Positions 10,346 to 21,050 are shown, counted from the first letter of the stretch. The stretch: 64,000 nt of DNA from Ctenosaura bakeri (GCA_948474755.1 CAOLHI010000056.1:434001-498000), one strand, 5' to 3'. The notes: generated by a model from the letters alone, not told the origin. Translations and numbers: made by a program.

Positions 10346-11115
10346 GCATAACCCCTCATGCAAAGATTTATCCTGTGGAGCCCTGATGGCAATGACTTGG
10401 GCAATGGCTGCTTTTCTGTGGTGTTTTTGTTGCATGCACTCTACAATTGTTAACAAAGAGGTAGCGGGAAAATGCCAACCAAGTGAGTTGAATGCTGTTG
10501 CAAAGCATATGCTCCAGTCTAGGAATGAATGGTGGACTTTGTGTTCAAACTAAGACTGAAGACAATGGAGGCTAAGGGAGCACAAACCATGGGGGAAAAA
10601 TAATAACAAAGACTTGAATCCTGCCTCAGGAGATAGAACATTTGTCATGTAGCTACATCTCTCTCGTTATGTCCCCTGGTGCTACTTCCAATACTCCCCT
10701 TTTAAGTGATGCAGCCTCCCCTATACAGCCATTTCCTTGTCACTGAAGAGTGTGGAGATCAGCAGAGATGCATCTAGCTATATTAAGTGGAGATGCATCC
10801 CTGCAACAGGCATCTATAGAAACCTTTGGGGATCCTCAGGATGTGCCTGCAGATGATTCCTTTGAAGCATGTCCAGGTACATAAAAAGTGCTGGACACAT
10901 CTCTGCTTGCCCCTCTGCTCTTCAGTGGCATAGTGGAGTGGATACTGCATAGTGGAAGATGATTTATAGCACCAGCACAAAATTATCCCCGGAACTGCTG
11001 CTCTCTGGACACAGTGTCTCAGAGACAAGCATAAACACAGTAGAGTTTCAAACAGCAAAAAGCGTGTGCAGCAGAGTATAACTACAGCAACAGGTACATT
11101 ATTGCTCTGACTCCT
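10346..11115. other. No gene or classified repeat seen
   Basis: Short minus-strand frames (10262-10456, 10783-11058) have no recognisable domain. Composition is ordinary. Confidence 0.35.
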
Positions 11116-11119
11116 CTAC

Positions 11120-11445
11120 CCACTGATTAATAACTCATAGACACAGAGTTTGTCATTCAAAAATACCTGGAGGCTTTAATCTTCACAGTTGCAATATGTA
11201 CATCTATACACAGGATATGCAGAGTCACAGGCAGAGGTTTGTGCAGACAGAGATTCGGGATCAGAGATTCAGAGCCAGGGAGAGAGAGCAAGCATTCCCG
11301 CTCCTCTTTTGTACACACCTGCTTGCTGATCATCAGCCAGGGCCATTAGCTGATGCAACCTCTTGCCATGATTTCAGCATCATGACTCAGCCCTTACTAC
11401 AGGTCCCCTAGGGAATGTGTCATAACTTGCCAAGTTATTCCCCAG
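11120..11445 (-). mobile_element. Possible LTR fragment
   Basis: On the minus strand a TACAAAAG TATA-like word (about 11310) is followed by a TTAAAGCCTCC word (about 11172) resembling an R-region poly(A) site, and the ends are TG/CA rich. No target duplication was found. Confidence 0.3.
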
Positions 11446-11721
11446 GTGTTCCACATGCTCATCAAATGTATTTTTTTACTTGGGTAAATGTCACCGCATT
11501 TTTATGCAACACTGCATCATTTAAAAGGTGAGTGGGGAGAGGGATTTCAGTCATTGTGTGGTCAGTAAAAAATTCGGACCTCTGCCATGAAAAGAAATGT
11601 GGCTTACAATCCCACCTGCAGGACTTAAGTTATTGTAACTCACCAACAGGATGTCAGCCAAACAAATAGAATTTGAGGAGATGGCAAGGGTGCTTTCAGA
11701 CCTGGGCTGTAATCCAACATC

Positions 11722-11828
11722 CCCTTGTTGTTGTTGTTGCATGCCTTCAAGTCATGGGATTTTCTAGGGGCTGAGGGTTTGTGATATGTCCAAAATCACC
11801 CAGTGGTTTCCATGGCCAAGCAGGGACT
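11722..11828 (-). mobile_element. tRNA-SINE fragment, left of CR1
   Basis: Minus-strand SINE beginning with a (GTT)n tail and 'gccttcaagtc', lacking about 35 bp, then 'tttctaggggctgagggtttg' and 'ccatggccaagcaggga'. The same segment recurs immediately after the CR1 at 12950-13018 with shared unusual variants. Confidence 0.8.
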
Positions 11829-12930
11829 CTTGCAAAGAAGCTAGTAAAATGTGGGCTGGACAGGGCTACTGTTAGTTGGATTTGTAATTGGTTGACCGAC
11901 CGAACCCAAAGGGTGAACACCAATGGCTGCTTTTTATCCTGGAGAGAAGTGACTAGTGGGGTGCCACAGGGTTCTGTCCTGGGCCCAGGGCTATTCAACA
12001 TCTTCATCAATGACTTGGATGAAGGAGTGGAGGGCATGCTGATCAAATTTGTAGATGATACCAACTGGGAGCAGTTGCTAACACACCAGAGGATAGGATC
12101 AAATTTCAGTACAACCTTGACAGATTGGAGAGCTGGGCCAAAGCTAACAAAATTAATTTCAACAGAGAGAAATGCAGGGTCCTGCACTTGGGTAGAAAAA
12201 ATGAAAGTCACAAGTATAGGATGGGGTGTGTGTGGCTGGATAGCAGTACATGTGAAAAGGATCTAGGAATCTTGGTAGATCACAAGCTGAACATGAGTCA
12301 GCAGTGTGACGCGGCAGCCAAGAAAGCCAACACAGTTCTTGGTTGCATCAATAGGAGTATGGTGTCTAGATCGAGGGAGGAAATGGTACCACTCTATTCT
12401 GCATTGGTTAGGTCTCATTTGGAATACTGTGTCCAGTTCTGGGCACCTCAGTCCAAGAAGGATGTTGACAAGCTGGAATGTGTCCAGAGGAGGGCGACCA
12501 AAATGGTGAAGGGTCTGGAAGCCGTGCCCTATGAAGAACGCCTTAGGAAGCTGGGTATATTTAGTCTGCAGAAGAGAAGGTTAGGAGGAGACATGATAGG
12601 CATGTTTAAATATTTGAAGGGATATCATGTTGAGGAGGGAGCGGGCTTGTTCTCTACCGATCCAGAGACTAGGAAAAGGAGCAATGGATTCAAGTTGTAG
12701 GAAAAGAGATTCCATTTGAACCTCTGGAAGAATTTTCTGATGGTCAGAGCTGTCCAGTAGTGGAATCTGCTGCCTGGGAGTGTGGTGGAGTCTCCTTCTT
12801 TGGAGGTTTTTAAGCAGAGACTGGGTGGCCATCTGTTAGGAATGCTTAGGAATGGGTGTTCCTGCATAGCAGGAGATTGGACTGGATGGCCCCTGGGGTC
12901 TCTTCCAGCTCTATGATTCTATGATTCTAA
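11829..12930 (+). mobile_element. CR1 LINE, about 1.1 kb, with RT motifs B and C
   Basis: The longest CR1 here. The frame at 11781-12266 includes [18 protein letters not shown] (RT motif B region) and FVDDT (motif C, the YADD-box equivalent). The frame then shifts, and 12125-12700 continues with [36 protein letters not shown] and [13 protein letters not shown]. At least one frameshift and a stop near 12700 make it non-functional. The tail 'ctatgattctatgattct' closes it at 12930. The endonuclease domain is missing (5' truncation). Confidence 0.93.
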
Positions 12931-13080
12931 GATAAACCTATCATGGGGTTTTCTAGGGGCTGAGGGTTTGTGAAATGCCCAAAATCACCCAGCGGTTTCC
13001 ATGGCCAAGCAGGGACTCAAATCCCGGTCTCCAGGGTCATAGCCTAACACTCAAACCACTATACCGTGCTGGCTGTCAAC
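12931..13080 (-). mobile_element. tRNA-SINE, right of CR1
   Basis: Minus-strand SINE running from 'aagataaacctatcatggggt' through the box B complement 'gggactcaaatcc' to the tRNA-head complement 'caaaccactataccgtgctggct'. Its first 75 bases duplicate the piece left of the CR1. Confidence 0.85.
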
Positions 13081-13360
13081 ATCCCCATAGTGTAGCATAA
13101 CTATCCATGTGCAGAGATACACCACAACAGCACTATGCAACCCCATGCAAAATAACAAGACTGTGCAACACATATTAATGACTGGTTGATGCTGTGAAAT
13201 GAGCAATTCACCATGAACGAAAGTAGTGCACAAAGTAAAACTACAAAGCGCAACATTTCTGTGCAACTTAGCATCTGCCACTGTCAGTAGAATCCATCTA
13301 TTGTGGTATGACACATCATTTGCCCTGCATGCATAGTGCAACTTACTCATGTGTTATTGA
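13081..13360 (-). repeat. TGCA-rich repeat X, weak copy
   Basis: 'ccatgtgcagagatacaccacaacagcactatgcaacc' type words parallel 41900-41950 and 50740-50770, in minus orientation. The diagnostic 'gacaaaaatg' word is absent, so this is tentative. Confidence 0.35.
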
Positions 13361-14625
13361 TAGGATGCCAGCCTTAGCGTAGACTCCAAAGCACAGTGGC
13401 CTTTCCTGCCAAGCTTCCAGGTTAGGCAAGATTTCCTTCCCAGCTCCAAGCCATTCTGATCTCTTTAGCGCAAGAGATGCAAATTTGGCTCTGTGTATTT
13501 ACTTTTCTTCTAGTACTTATGCATTTAAATGTTGGTGGGGATTCATAAATAGAGGTTTCCAGCTTCGTTTCCTCTGATCTCCTTCCCGTCTGCCCAAACT
13601 GGCTGCCTCCACGTATATTTGATCTTGACCCCCTGTGGACAGTATGCTCATATAATCTTCTGATAAAGAAGTGCTTACTGGAAGAGGATGAAGTTGGCCT
13701 GTTCAACGCTGAGTGGAGCTCTAATTAAGAATCTTTTTTTTTTTTGAAAAAAAAAGGCAGAAAAAGAAGGTGGTTGGTGGTTGCTGCTAATGATATGTTT
13801 TGGTAAACTTGTTTAAAACAATGCAGCGTGTGTCCTTCCCCCATATGCAAATTGGCAGTTTTAGTGGCGCGTCCCCTGCTGAACAGCAATTAGACATAAT
13901 TTGGTTCTAAGATTTCGCCATTTGTCTTTATGTCACCAAGTTTGCAATTAAAAAACCCTTTCCTGTTGATTCGGGGCGTGACTTCGTGCCTTAAGCCTGC
14001 TGCATGCGATCAAGGCTTTCAGAGGCGCAGCGGCGTCAAGACTTGGCGGATCAAAACATTGCCAACCTTCCATGATCGGCCGCTTCACCCGCCTAGTCTT
14101 GAGGTTGTTGTGTTGGGCTGTAACATGGCCCTTTGCCCTAATGAAAAGGTCCCTGGCCTTTCCTTTGCAACCTGAGGAAGGGTTTCAGAAACGTAGCCTG
14201 CTCCATCTCAAGAGGTTCAGAGGGCAAGGATAAAATTTTAAGTCAACAGAAATAACAAGTGCCACTGAAAATGTCTACCAACAGCTTTGTATGTTATGCT
14301 CAAACTCCCACCACCCACGGATTTTGCTGCCTTGTTCATGGGTGGTGGGAGATCAAGGGGTACTTGGGCTGCTTTTGTATGTGGGGCAAATTTTGAGGGC
14401 ACCAGTGACTGGTATCCTCTTGGTAGACCAGTCATTGTGTCAGCAGTGGTGGCAAAAGGAAAAAGATCGTGGGTTCAGCGGCTGTCAAGGAAGTGAGACA
14501 CTGGAGAAATAGGCTGCTAGAAGCACTAGTAGATTTTGACTGGAATCCTATGATGTGATTGTGGGATCCGTGGTCATGAAGTACGTGAGACATTGGGGAA
14601 GGAGGCTGCTGTAGGAGTTGGTAGG
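13361..14625. other. Repeat-poor sequence
   Basis: Largely unique. It contains a T-run/A-run pair at 13733-13756. The block 13780-14180 has several CpGs and non-repeat composition. Short ORFs (13422-13706 minus, 13930-14175 plus) have no recognisable domain. An 80-bp imperfect inverted repeat near 14287-14352 (ccaccacccacgga / catgggtggtgg) explains the paired ORFs there. Confidence 0.4.
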
Positions 14626-14629
14626 GCTT

Positions 14630-14985
14630 GACTGGAATCCTATGGATGTTTTACGCATGTGTGAGTTCCCCTATGGAAGTGATTGGACATTTTTTGTGCA
14701 ATGTAGAATGTTTATATTCAGTTCCAGGTTGTGGAATCAGAGCTTTATATGAAATATGGTTACACATTGTGAATAGATGAGCAGGGATGGGCATGTACAC
14801 TACTCATGGTTGTACGTGGACATTTGGTTGTGCATTCAGTTGCCCCTTTGGGCTAACTGGTTCAGTTGTGCAACCTTGTCATTCAACACAAGGGTTATGT
14901 GTCACAACGAATACCTATCTCCACATGTGGAGATTCTTACTACACAATCTTGATGCAGGATCTCGATCTTACTCTGATGCAGAGT
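14630..14985 (+). repeat. TGCA-rich repeat X
   Basis: Ordered words shared with other copies: 'tggaatcctatggatg', 'gagttcccctatggaagtg', 'ttggacattttttgtgcaatg', 'atattcagttcc-aggttg', then TGTGCA-rich sequence. A second copy of the 'gatgcagga/gatgcagag' word ends it. I cannot assign it to a superfamily. Confidence 0.65.
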
Positions 14986-14990
14986 CATAG

Positions 14991-15146
14991 GCCATTTCCA
15001 CACCTAACTGTTATAGTGCTATTATTCATCAAAGGTTCCTCCCTAAACTGCAAACCCCAGGATTCCAGAGGATGTTGAAAGTGGAATCATAGCACTATAA
15101 CAGGCTAGTGCAGAAATGGCCTACAACAGTCTGGTGCAGAAATGGC
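14991..15146. mobile_element. Family A MITE with duplicated right end
   Basis: The left end is GCCATTTCCACAC. The right end AGTGCAGAAATGGC occurs at 15107-15120 and again as GGTGCAGAAATGGC at 15133-15146. Exact CATAG flanks (14986-14990, 15147-15151) enclose both, so the right-terminus duplication lies inside the element. Part of the left centre is deleted. Confidence 0.85.
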
Positions 15147-15225
15147 CATAGAATCCTAGAATCAAGGAGTTGGAAGTGATCACAATGGCCCTCTAGTCCA
15201 ACTCTCTGCCATACAAGAAGGTAGA
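15147..15225 (-). mobile_element. CR1 LINE 3' tail fragment
   Basis: Minus-strand CR1: 'tagaatcctagaatcaaggagttgg' and 'tggccctctagtccaac'. A further family A right-end fragment (15226-15262, GTGCAGAAATGAC) follows. Confidence 0.7.
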
Positions 15226-15651
15226 CTTACAGCACTATAACAGTATAGTGCAGAAATGACCTAGGTAGTAATTGTGAATAGGGAACAATTATGGATGAAT
15301 AACTCTAGGAAACTGTTCTGTCTTCATGATCACTACTGAGTCATGACTGTGACGCTGTAGCCATGATCGTAAACCCCCTCCCTAACCTACATTTCTGGTC
15401 ATCCACTGTTTGGAGAGTCAATTTTGGGGTGTGTGTCAGGCCATGAAAATTTAAGTAGCTGATAGGATTCCAGATATATTGTCCACATTTATAAAATTAC
15501 ACACATTGCACACATTTCTATCTTTCTGAAGGACCCACAACCCAAAATACAGGGTCTTTTGGCATCTTGTTCAGTCTATGTGAAAGGAAATAAACTTTCC
15601 GCCTCTCAGACAGGGGATCTGAGTAAGGGACATCTGCCAGTCTGATAGAGA

Positions 15652-15800
15652 GCCAACGTGTTGCAGTAGTTTGAGCATTGGATTCTGACTCTGAAAACGA
15701 GCATTTGAATCCTTGCTTGGCTATGGAAACTCGCTGGGTGACCTTGGGCAAGTCACACTCAGACTCAGAGGAAGGCAAAAGAAAATCCCCTCTGAGAAAA

Positions 15801-15802
<2 letters not shown>
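15652..15802 (+). mobile_element. tRNA-SINE 5' half
   Basis: 'agagccaacgtgttgcagtagtttgagcattgg' is the tRNA-like head, with box B-like 'atttgaatcc' and the body word 'tgggtgaccttgggcaagtcaca'. It ends at a (TG)n array. Confidence 0.8.

Positions 15803-15834
<32 letters not shown>
15803..15834. repeat. (TG)n microsatellite
   Basis: About 16 uninterrupted TG units, sitting at the junction between a plus-strand and a minus-strand SINE half. ORFs translating to CVCVCV come from this array. Confidence 0.97.
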
Positions 15835-15837
<3 letters not shown>

Positions 15838-15925
15838 GGCAAGATTTGTTCAGAAGGGGTTTGCCTTTGTCTTCTTCTGAGGCTGAGAGAATGTGACATG
15901 CCCAAGGTCAGCCAGTGCCCAAAAG
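15835..15925 (-). mobile_element. tRNA-SINE internal part, inverted
   Basis: 'ttggcaagatttgttcagaagggg' and 'ctgaggctgagagaatgtgacatgcccaaggtca' are the complement of the SINE body, so this half faces the one at 15652-15802. Confidence 0.75.
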
Positions 15926-15942
15926 CTGGAAAGCTTGTCCCT

Positions 15943-16060
15943 CATCAAACTGGCTTGTTCTTGTTGTGTGCCTTCAAGTCATTTCTGTCTTAAGGTTTGC
16001 CTTAAGGTCGCCCTGAGTTGGAAATGATTTGAAGTCACACAACAACAGGCCAGTTTGATG
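15943..16060. repeat. Palindrome built from two SINE tails and shared flank
   Basis: Arms at 15943-15984 and 16022-16060 are near-perfect reverse complements. They consist of a SINE 3' tail (ttgttgtgtgccttcaagtc) plus about 12 bp of non-SINE flank (catcaaactggc). The matching flank means the palindrome is not just two tail insertions back to back. Confidence 0.8.
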
Positions 16061-16303
16061 GGGGGGCATGCTTTCTGACTCTCCAATAAGGTACATCCCT
16101 TGTAACAAGGGACACCTGGCAACTCTACAAAATGCTAATACCTGTGGTTTTAATCTTTCAAACCTGTTTTTAAAATCTTTTTATTGCATTTAGTATGTTG
16201 CTAGTCTACTCATTGCTGCAGTTTTAAATTATTTAGTCGGTTTACAATGAATGATTTTGCTGGCATGGCATCCTGAGATTTGTTGATATAGGGCAAGATA
16301 TAG

Positions 16304-16480
16304 GCCATTTCTGCACTAGCCTGTTATAGCATGATGATTCCACTTTCAACATCCTCTGGAATCCTGGGGTTTGCAGTTTCGGGAGGGGCCATCTGGCCCT
16401 CCCGAAACTGCAAACCCAAGGATTCCAGAGGATGTTGAAAGTGGAATCATCGCGCTATAACAGGCTAGTGCGAAAATGGC
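16304..16480. mobile_element. Family A MITE, 177 bp, fully palindromic type
   Basis: The arms match along the whole length, meeting at 'gggaggggccatctggccctccc'. Flanks TATAG (16299-16303) and CATAG (16481-16485) agree at 4 of 5 positions. Confidence 0.9.
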
Positions 16481-16485
16481 CATAG

Positions 16486-16998
16486 TCTAATAGATGAATA
16501 AAGAAATAAGAATTTTAAAAATCCTTCTCCTGAGGGATTCTGGGAATTGTACCACTTTCTGGCTGTCACTTTTCCAAGCACTGGTTGCGTTCCCACCATG
16601 GCTGTCTACAAAGGGATACTGATATTAGCCTTTTGAAATGTTCAGTGCCCCGACTAATGATCCCCAATGGGGACTTTGCCCTTTTCATAAGAACAGCACA
16701 GTGGGTTGACATTTGCATCAAAAATCACCCTGGTTCCTTATCTCCATCCTCCCCACCTGCCAGCATGCTTCTTGATAGATAGTCCACAGAAAGCCAAAGC
16801 AACAAGACTGCATGCTTTCATATTTCTGGCTGGTCAGATCATTTCCCAAAATGCATGGGAAAAGGCAGAGCAATCATTATTATTCTGTAGATTTCACACT
16901 AAAGAATTATAGCACTTTGCTTTCACTTTAATGGTTGTAGCCCCACCCTTAAGAATCCTGGGGTTTGTCAGTTCATGAGATGCCAGGAGGTTCTAAAT
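16486..16998. other. Unclassified sequence
   Basis: No gene. The stretch 16900-16990 has 'cctggggtttgtcagtt' and 'gttctaaatttgtagctcaggg', words loosely like family A centres, but no ends. Confidence 0.3.
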
Positions 16999-17147
16999 TT
17001 GTAGCTCAGGGAAATGCACTGTGGAGTGGTAAAGACCATGATTCTAGGCTGCATCAATAGGACTATCGTGTCTAGGGGAATAATAATACCACTTTATTCT
17101 GCTTTGATCAAACCTTACCTGGAATCCTGTGTCCTGTTCTGGGCACC
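16999..17147 (+). mobile_element. CR1 LINE, left part, split by solo LTR
   Basis: 'attctaggctgcatcaatagg' (LGCIN...) through 'ctgttctgggcacc' corresponds to the CR1 segment at 2605-2713. The missing continuation is at 18025. Confidence 0.88.
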
Positions 17148-18024
17148 TGTTACTGTGGTCCAGGCCTACCCAGAGATAGCACCTGATATCGTTTTTGATA
17201 TCAAACCATTTGGCCTTCCTCTGCCACCCCACTCCACATGTTTGCAAGGCCTCCGGACAAGCACGGCCGATAATTGCTGGACATTCCATTCTACACCTAG
17301 GCAGGATGGACAGAGCCGGTTCGTTGCTTCAGGGACCTCTCCGGCAAACACCCTTTTGCTTATGCGCAACACTAACAAAAGCACCCGGCCCCGAGCAGGT
17401 AGTCTTACAAAGCTGTACTAAGCACTCCGCATTTGCATACTGATTACACTATTGTTAAATCGGCACTAAGCCAATCATGCTAAACTCTGACCTTTCCAAA
17501 GCTTTGTCCCGCTTCTAAATCGCATTGTTCTCACCGAGTGAGGTATGGCCTGCAGTCACAATTCACCCTATATAAACCCCCGATTCTGAGACCACCTCAG
17601 ACTGCTCCTGAGTTCCATCCAGCTTTGCTGCCGTTGTGTCTGGTGAGCCGTCACCTCAGTCCTACGTACTGAGACTCCATATCCACAAATTCAATCTTCA
17701 TACCTCTCTAGGACTACGAGACAGGTGTCGTATCACCCATTTCCCTCTGAAAATCCCTATTTCCCATTCTTTAGTTAGCTGTGTGATTGTGGTGTCTTTA
17801 CTGTTTGTATGTCTTTCAATAAAACATTGTTTTCGCTATTTCAAAAACCGTCTGACTGCTTGACTGACCTGACCCCGTAGACACTGGGTTGCAAGATCCT
17901 GCTAAGTTACCCTGCCTCCCACTAGCTTCAGTGAGTGCTCCAGCTAATTTTCCCCATGGTATTGTTGTTGTTGTTGTTTGGTTATTTGGACGCCCTCCCG
18001 GGACCCCCAGAGAACAGGGTAACA
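17148..18024 (+). mobile_element. Solo LTR, copy 2 (reference copy), inside CR1
   Basis: 877 bp, TGTTAC...GTAACA. A TATATAA box is at about 17569, an AATAAAA signal at 17819, and a GATATC...GATATC hairpin lies near the left end (17185-17203). Flanks CACC and CACT (17144-17147, 18025-18028) are a 4-bp duplication with one change. A 4-bp duplication is typical of gammaretrovirus-like integrases (family knowledge). No gag, pol or env sequence is present. Confidence 0.9.
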
Positions 18025-18492
18025 CACTACAATTCAAGAAGGGTATTGAAAAGCTGGAATATGTCCAGAAGAAGGCAACCAGAATGGTAGAAGGCCTGAA
18101 AACCATGAAGCCCTATGAGAAGTGGCTTAAGGAACTAAGTGTGTTTAGCCTGGAAAAGAGGAGGCTAAGAGGTGACATGTCAGCCATGTTTAAATATTTA
18201 AAGGCATGTCATATGGAGGATGGAGCAAGCTTGTTTTCTGATGCTCCAGAGACTAGGAAATAGAGCAATGGCTTCAAACTTCAGGAAAAGAGGTTCCACC
18301 TGAACATTTGGTATAACCTCTTGATGGTAAGAGCAGTTTGGAGTATGGTGGAGTCTCCTTTGGAGGTTTTAAATCAGAGGCTAGATGCCCATCTGTCGGG
18401 AATGCTTTGATGGTACATTCCTGCATGGCAGAATGGAGTTAGACTGAATGGCCGTTGTGGTCTCTTCCAACTCTGTGATTCTATAATTCCAT
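18025..18492 (+). mobile_element. CR1 LINE, right part
   Basis: Resumes with 'caattcaagaagg' and continues through RRLRGDMSAMFKYLKACH to the tail 'tgtgattctataattcc'. It completes the element begun at 16999. There is a small deletion in the 3' UTR. Confidence 0.88.
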
Positions 18493-18661
18493 GCCTTCAC
18501 CAATCTAGAAATTCCAGGATTCCACAGGATGGAGCCATGGCAGTTCTAGTGGTATCAAAGTGCTACAGTTGTGCAGTGTAGGTACATCTAGGGTTGCTCA
18601 ACGACAGAGTGGCTCAGTGAATTTTAACCTTTTATGGCAACCCATGGTGGGCCACACTGTG

Positions 18662-19076
18662 GCCATTTTTGCATGGCATTGCAGTCTTGCAATAGGGACA
18701 AGATGTCGGTGGTCCAGGGGTCATGCTTTCACACAATGTCGTTGTGGTCCCCAGACATCCCGTCCCCACACGTGGTGATCATGGCATATTTGCTTAATGG
18801 AATTGATCTGTTAAGCACCAGCAATTGCACAATGCTCCTGTCCTTTCTGGCTGTGTGGAAGGGCAGGTAGTGTAATTAAAGTGCTTCCTTCCCCAGCACA
18901 GCATGGGAAAGAGCCTAGAGGCTCTTCAAAAGGCAGGCACATGTTGTTCGCGGTCCTTTCCATAGGGAGCCAGCTGGGTGCAGAGGAGAACATTCCTGTA
19001 GTACTCCCTTCCCAGCAAAGCCACTGCCAGGATCATGACGGGAGGATGACGGGATCAGGTAAGGTGCAGAAATATC
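18662..19076. mobile_element. Family B MITE, 415 bp
   Basis: The left end GCCATTTTTGCATGG and the right end GGTAAGGTGCAGAAATATC are flanked by exact CTGTG (18657-18661, 19077-19081). The interior includes 'cttccttccccagcacagcatggg', similar to 51097-51130. Confidence 0.82.
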
Positions 19077-19081
19077 CTGTG

Positions 19082-19505
19082 TTTTCAGCTGAAAGTTGCT
19101 AGCCAAAATGATTTCCTGGTTTTTGAAGGATGTGAAGGCTTGGGAGGGATGTTTCAAGCTGATTTTTGCTTGTAAGAATTTCATTTGCACAGCAGCACCA
19201 AAGTCCTCTGCTTTTATCTCAGAGAAGATGCTTCATTTCAACTTTTAAACTCTTCTCAGGACTGTTGGGAAAAGTCCGTCCTTTCAGCAGGATGAAGACT
19301 CCCATGATCATGTGAACTGAGGGGTATTTAAAAATTCTAAGGCATAGATCAGGGAAGGAAAAGTGAAGATGTAGCCAAATATGGCCCCTTGCTCTCTTTT
19401 TTGAGGCCCCCGAAGCCCATCAGGTTGCCACTAAAGCACCAGAGCCCTGCCAAATGTTTAAAATTTTGCCACTCCCAAAGGCAGTAACCCTGTCCCAGTA
19501 AAACA
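19082..19505. other. Unclassified sequence
   Basis: AT-rich, with no gene and no assignable repeat. Confidence 0.3.
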
Positions 19506-19510
19506 TGATG

Positions 19511-20056
19511 GCCATTTTCGCATTAAGGTTTCTCGCACGAGTGGGAGAGGGCGGCTCGCGCAAGAAGCCTTCTCCGGGAGGCTGCCGCTTCCCCGCTCAT
19601 TCCTTCCGCAGGCGAAGGAATGAGTGGGGAAGCGGCAGCCTCCCGGAGGCGGCGGTGGCTCGCGCGTCCCCCCCCCACGAAGCAGGAGGCTCAAGCATCC
19701 GTCCCCCCGCGCGAGAGAGGCTGTCGCGTCCGTCCCCCCCCCGCGCACACCAAGCAGGAGGCTGTCGCATCCGTCATGCTAGCGCCCTGCCCCTTCCTTC
19801 CGCAGGGACGGAGGGAAGGAAGCACGACCCGGCTGCCTCCCCGACGCTCCGCACAGGAGGTAAGTGCGCACGGGTGCTAGGAGCGTTGCGCGAGCGCGGG
19901 TGATTTTCGCTTCGAGGCGAAAATAAAAAAAACCCACAATCGCGCCGCTTCAGCCCCGTGAGCCCGGCGGAAGTGGGAGTGCGTTGAGCAGAGCGACGCT
20001 CCCACCCGCGAGGCTAACGGGGCTGTTGCGCGACAGAAAGCCCGTGCGAAAAGGGC
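19511..20056. mobile_element. CpG-rich family B element, 546 bp
   Basis: GCCATTTTCGCA at the left end and GTGCGAAAAGGGC at the right. It is strongly GC- and CpG-rich compared with both flanks. Inside are a hairpin with arms of about 35 nt (19568-19603 and 19612-19647) and a tandemly repeated 'aagcaggaggct..gcatccgtcc' unit (19678-19780). Flanks TGATG and CAATG match only 3 of 5. Arginine- and proline-rich ORFs in several frames reflect composition, not a gene. Confidence 0.75.
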
Positions 20057-20152
20057 CAATGGTTTTGCTCCTAGAATCCTGACTCCTAATGGCCCCTGCC
20101 AAGCAGCCAAAAATTTGCCAGAAAGAGAACTGTCAGTGACATGACATCCCTT

Positions 20153-21050
20153 TGTTACCCTGTTCTCTGGGGGTCCCGGGAGAGGCGCCCAAATAACCAA
20201 ACAACAGTAACCACAACTTGGGGAAAATTAGCTGGAGCACTCACTAAAGCTAGCGAGAGGCAGGGTAACTTAGTAGGATCTTGTAACCCAGCGTCTACGG
20301 GGTCAGGTCAGTCAAGCAGTCAGAAGGTTTAAGATAGCAAAAACGATGTTTTATTAAACACAGACAAATGTAAAAGACAACACAGGCACACAGCTAACTA
20401 AAGAATTGGAAATAGGGATTTTCGGAGGGGAATGGCTGATACGACACCTGTCTCGTAGTCCTGGAGAGATATGAAGATATAGTCCGTTGGGGTGCAGGGA
20501 AGAAGCTCAGTGTGGTTCGCTGAGGGGAACTCGCCAGACAAAGCGGCAGCAAGGTGGGATGAAAGTCTGGAGCGATCTGAGCGGTCTGAGGAAGGTCTTG
20601 GAATTGGGGGCTTATATAGGGTGAATTGTGACTGCAGGCCATACCTTACTCGGTGAGAACAATGCGATTTTGGAGCTGGACAAAGCTTTGGTAAGGTCAG
20701 AGTTTAGCATGATCGGCTTAAAGCCGAATCAACAATGGTGTGTCCAGTATGCAAATGCGGAACGCTTAGTACAGTTTTGTGAGGTTTACCTGCTCGGGGC
20801 AGGAGCCTTTTTTAGTATCGTGCATAAGCAAAAGGGTGTTTGCCGGAGAGGTCCCTGAAGTGACGAACTGGCTCTGTCTGGCCTGCTTGGGTGGAGAATG
20901 GAATGTCCAGCAATTATCGGCCGCGCCTGTTTACGTGCTTGTTCGGAGGCCTCGCAAACACGTGGAGCGGGGTGGCAGAGGAAGGCCGAATGGTTTGATA
21001 TCAAAACGATATCATATGCTATCTCCGAGTAGGCCTGGGCCGCAGTAACA
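20153..21050 (-). mobile_element. Solo LTR, copy 3
   Basis: 898 bp, same family as 17148-18024 but reversed. It has a perfect 4-bp duplication CCTT (20149-20152, 21051-21054). The poly(A) signal is at about 20350 and the TATA region near 20613, both on the minus strand. The U3 GATATC pair is at about 20996-21013. No internal genes. Confidence 0.92.

Noticed and set aside
15678..15993. Cysteine-valine ORFs
   Set aside because: Direct translation of a (TG)n array between SINE halves.
19505..19903. Arginine/proline-rich 132-codon ORF
   Set aside because: Composition artefact of a CpG-rich transposable element; other frames are open too.
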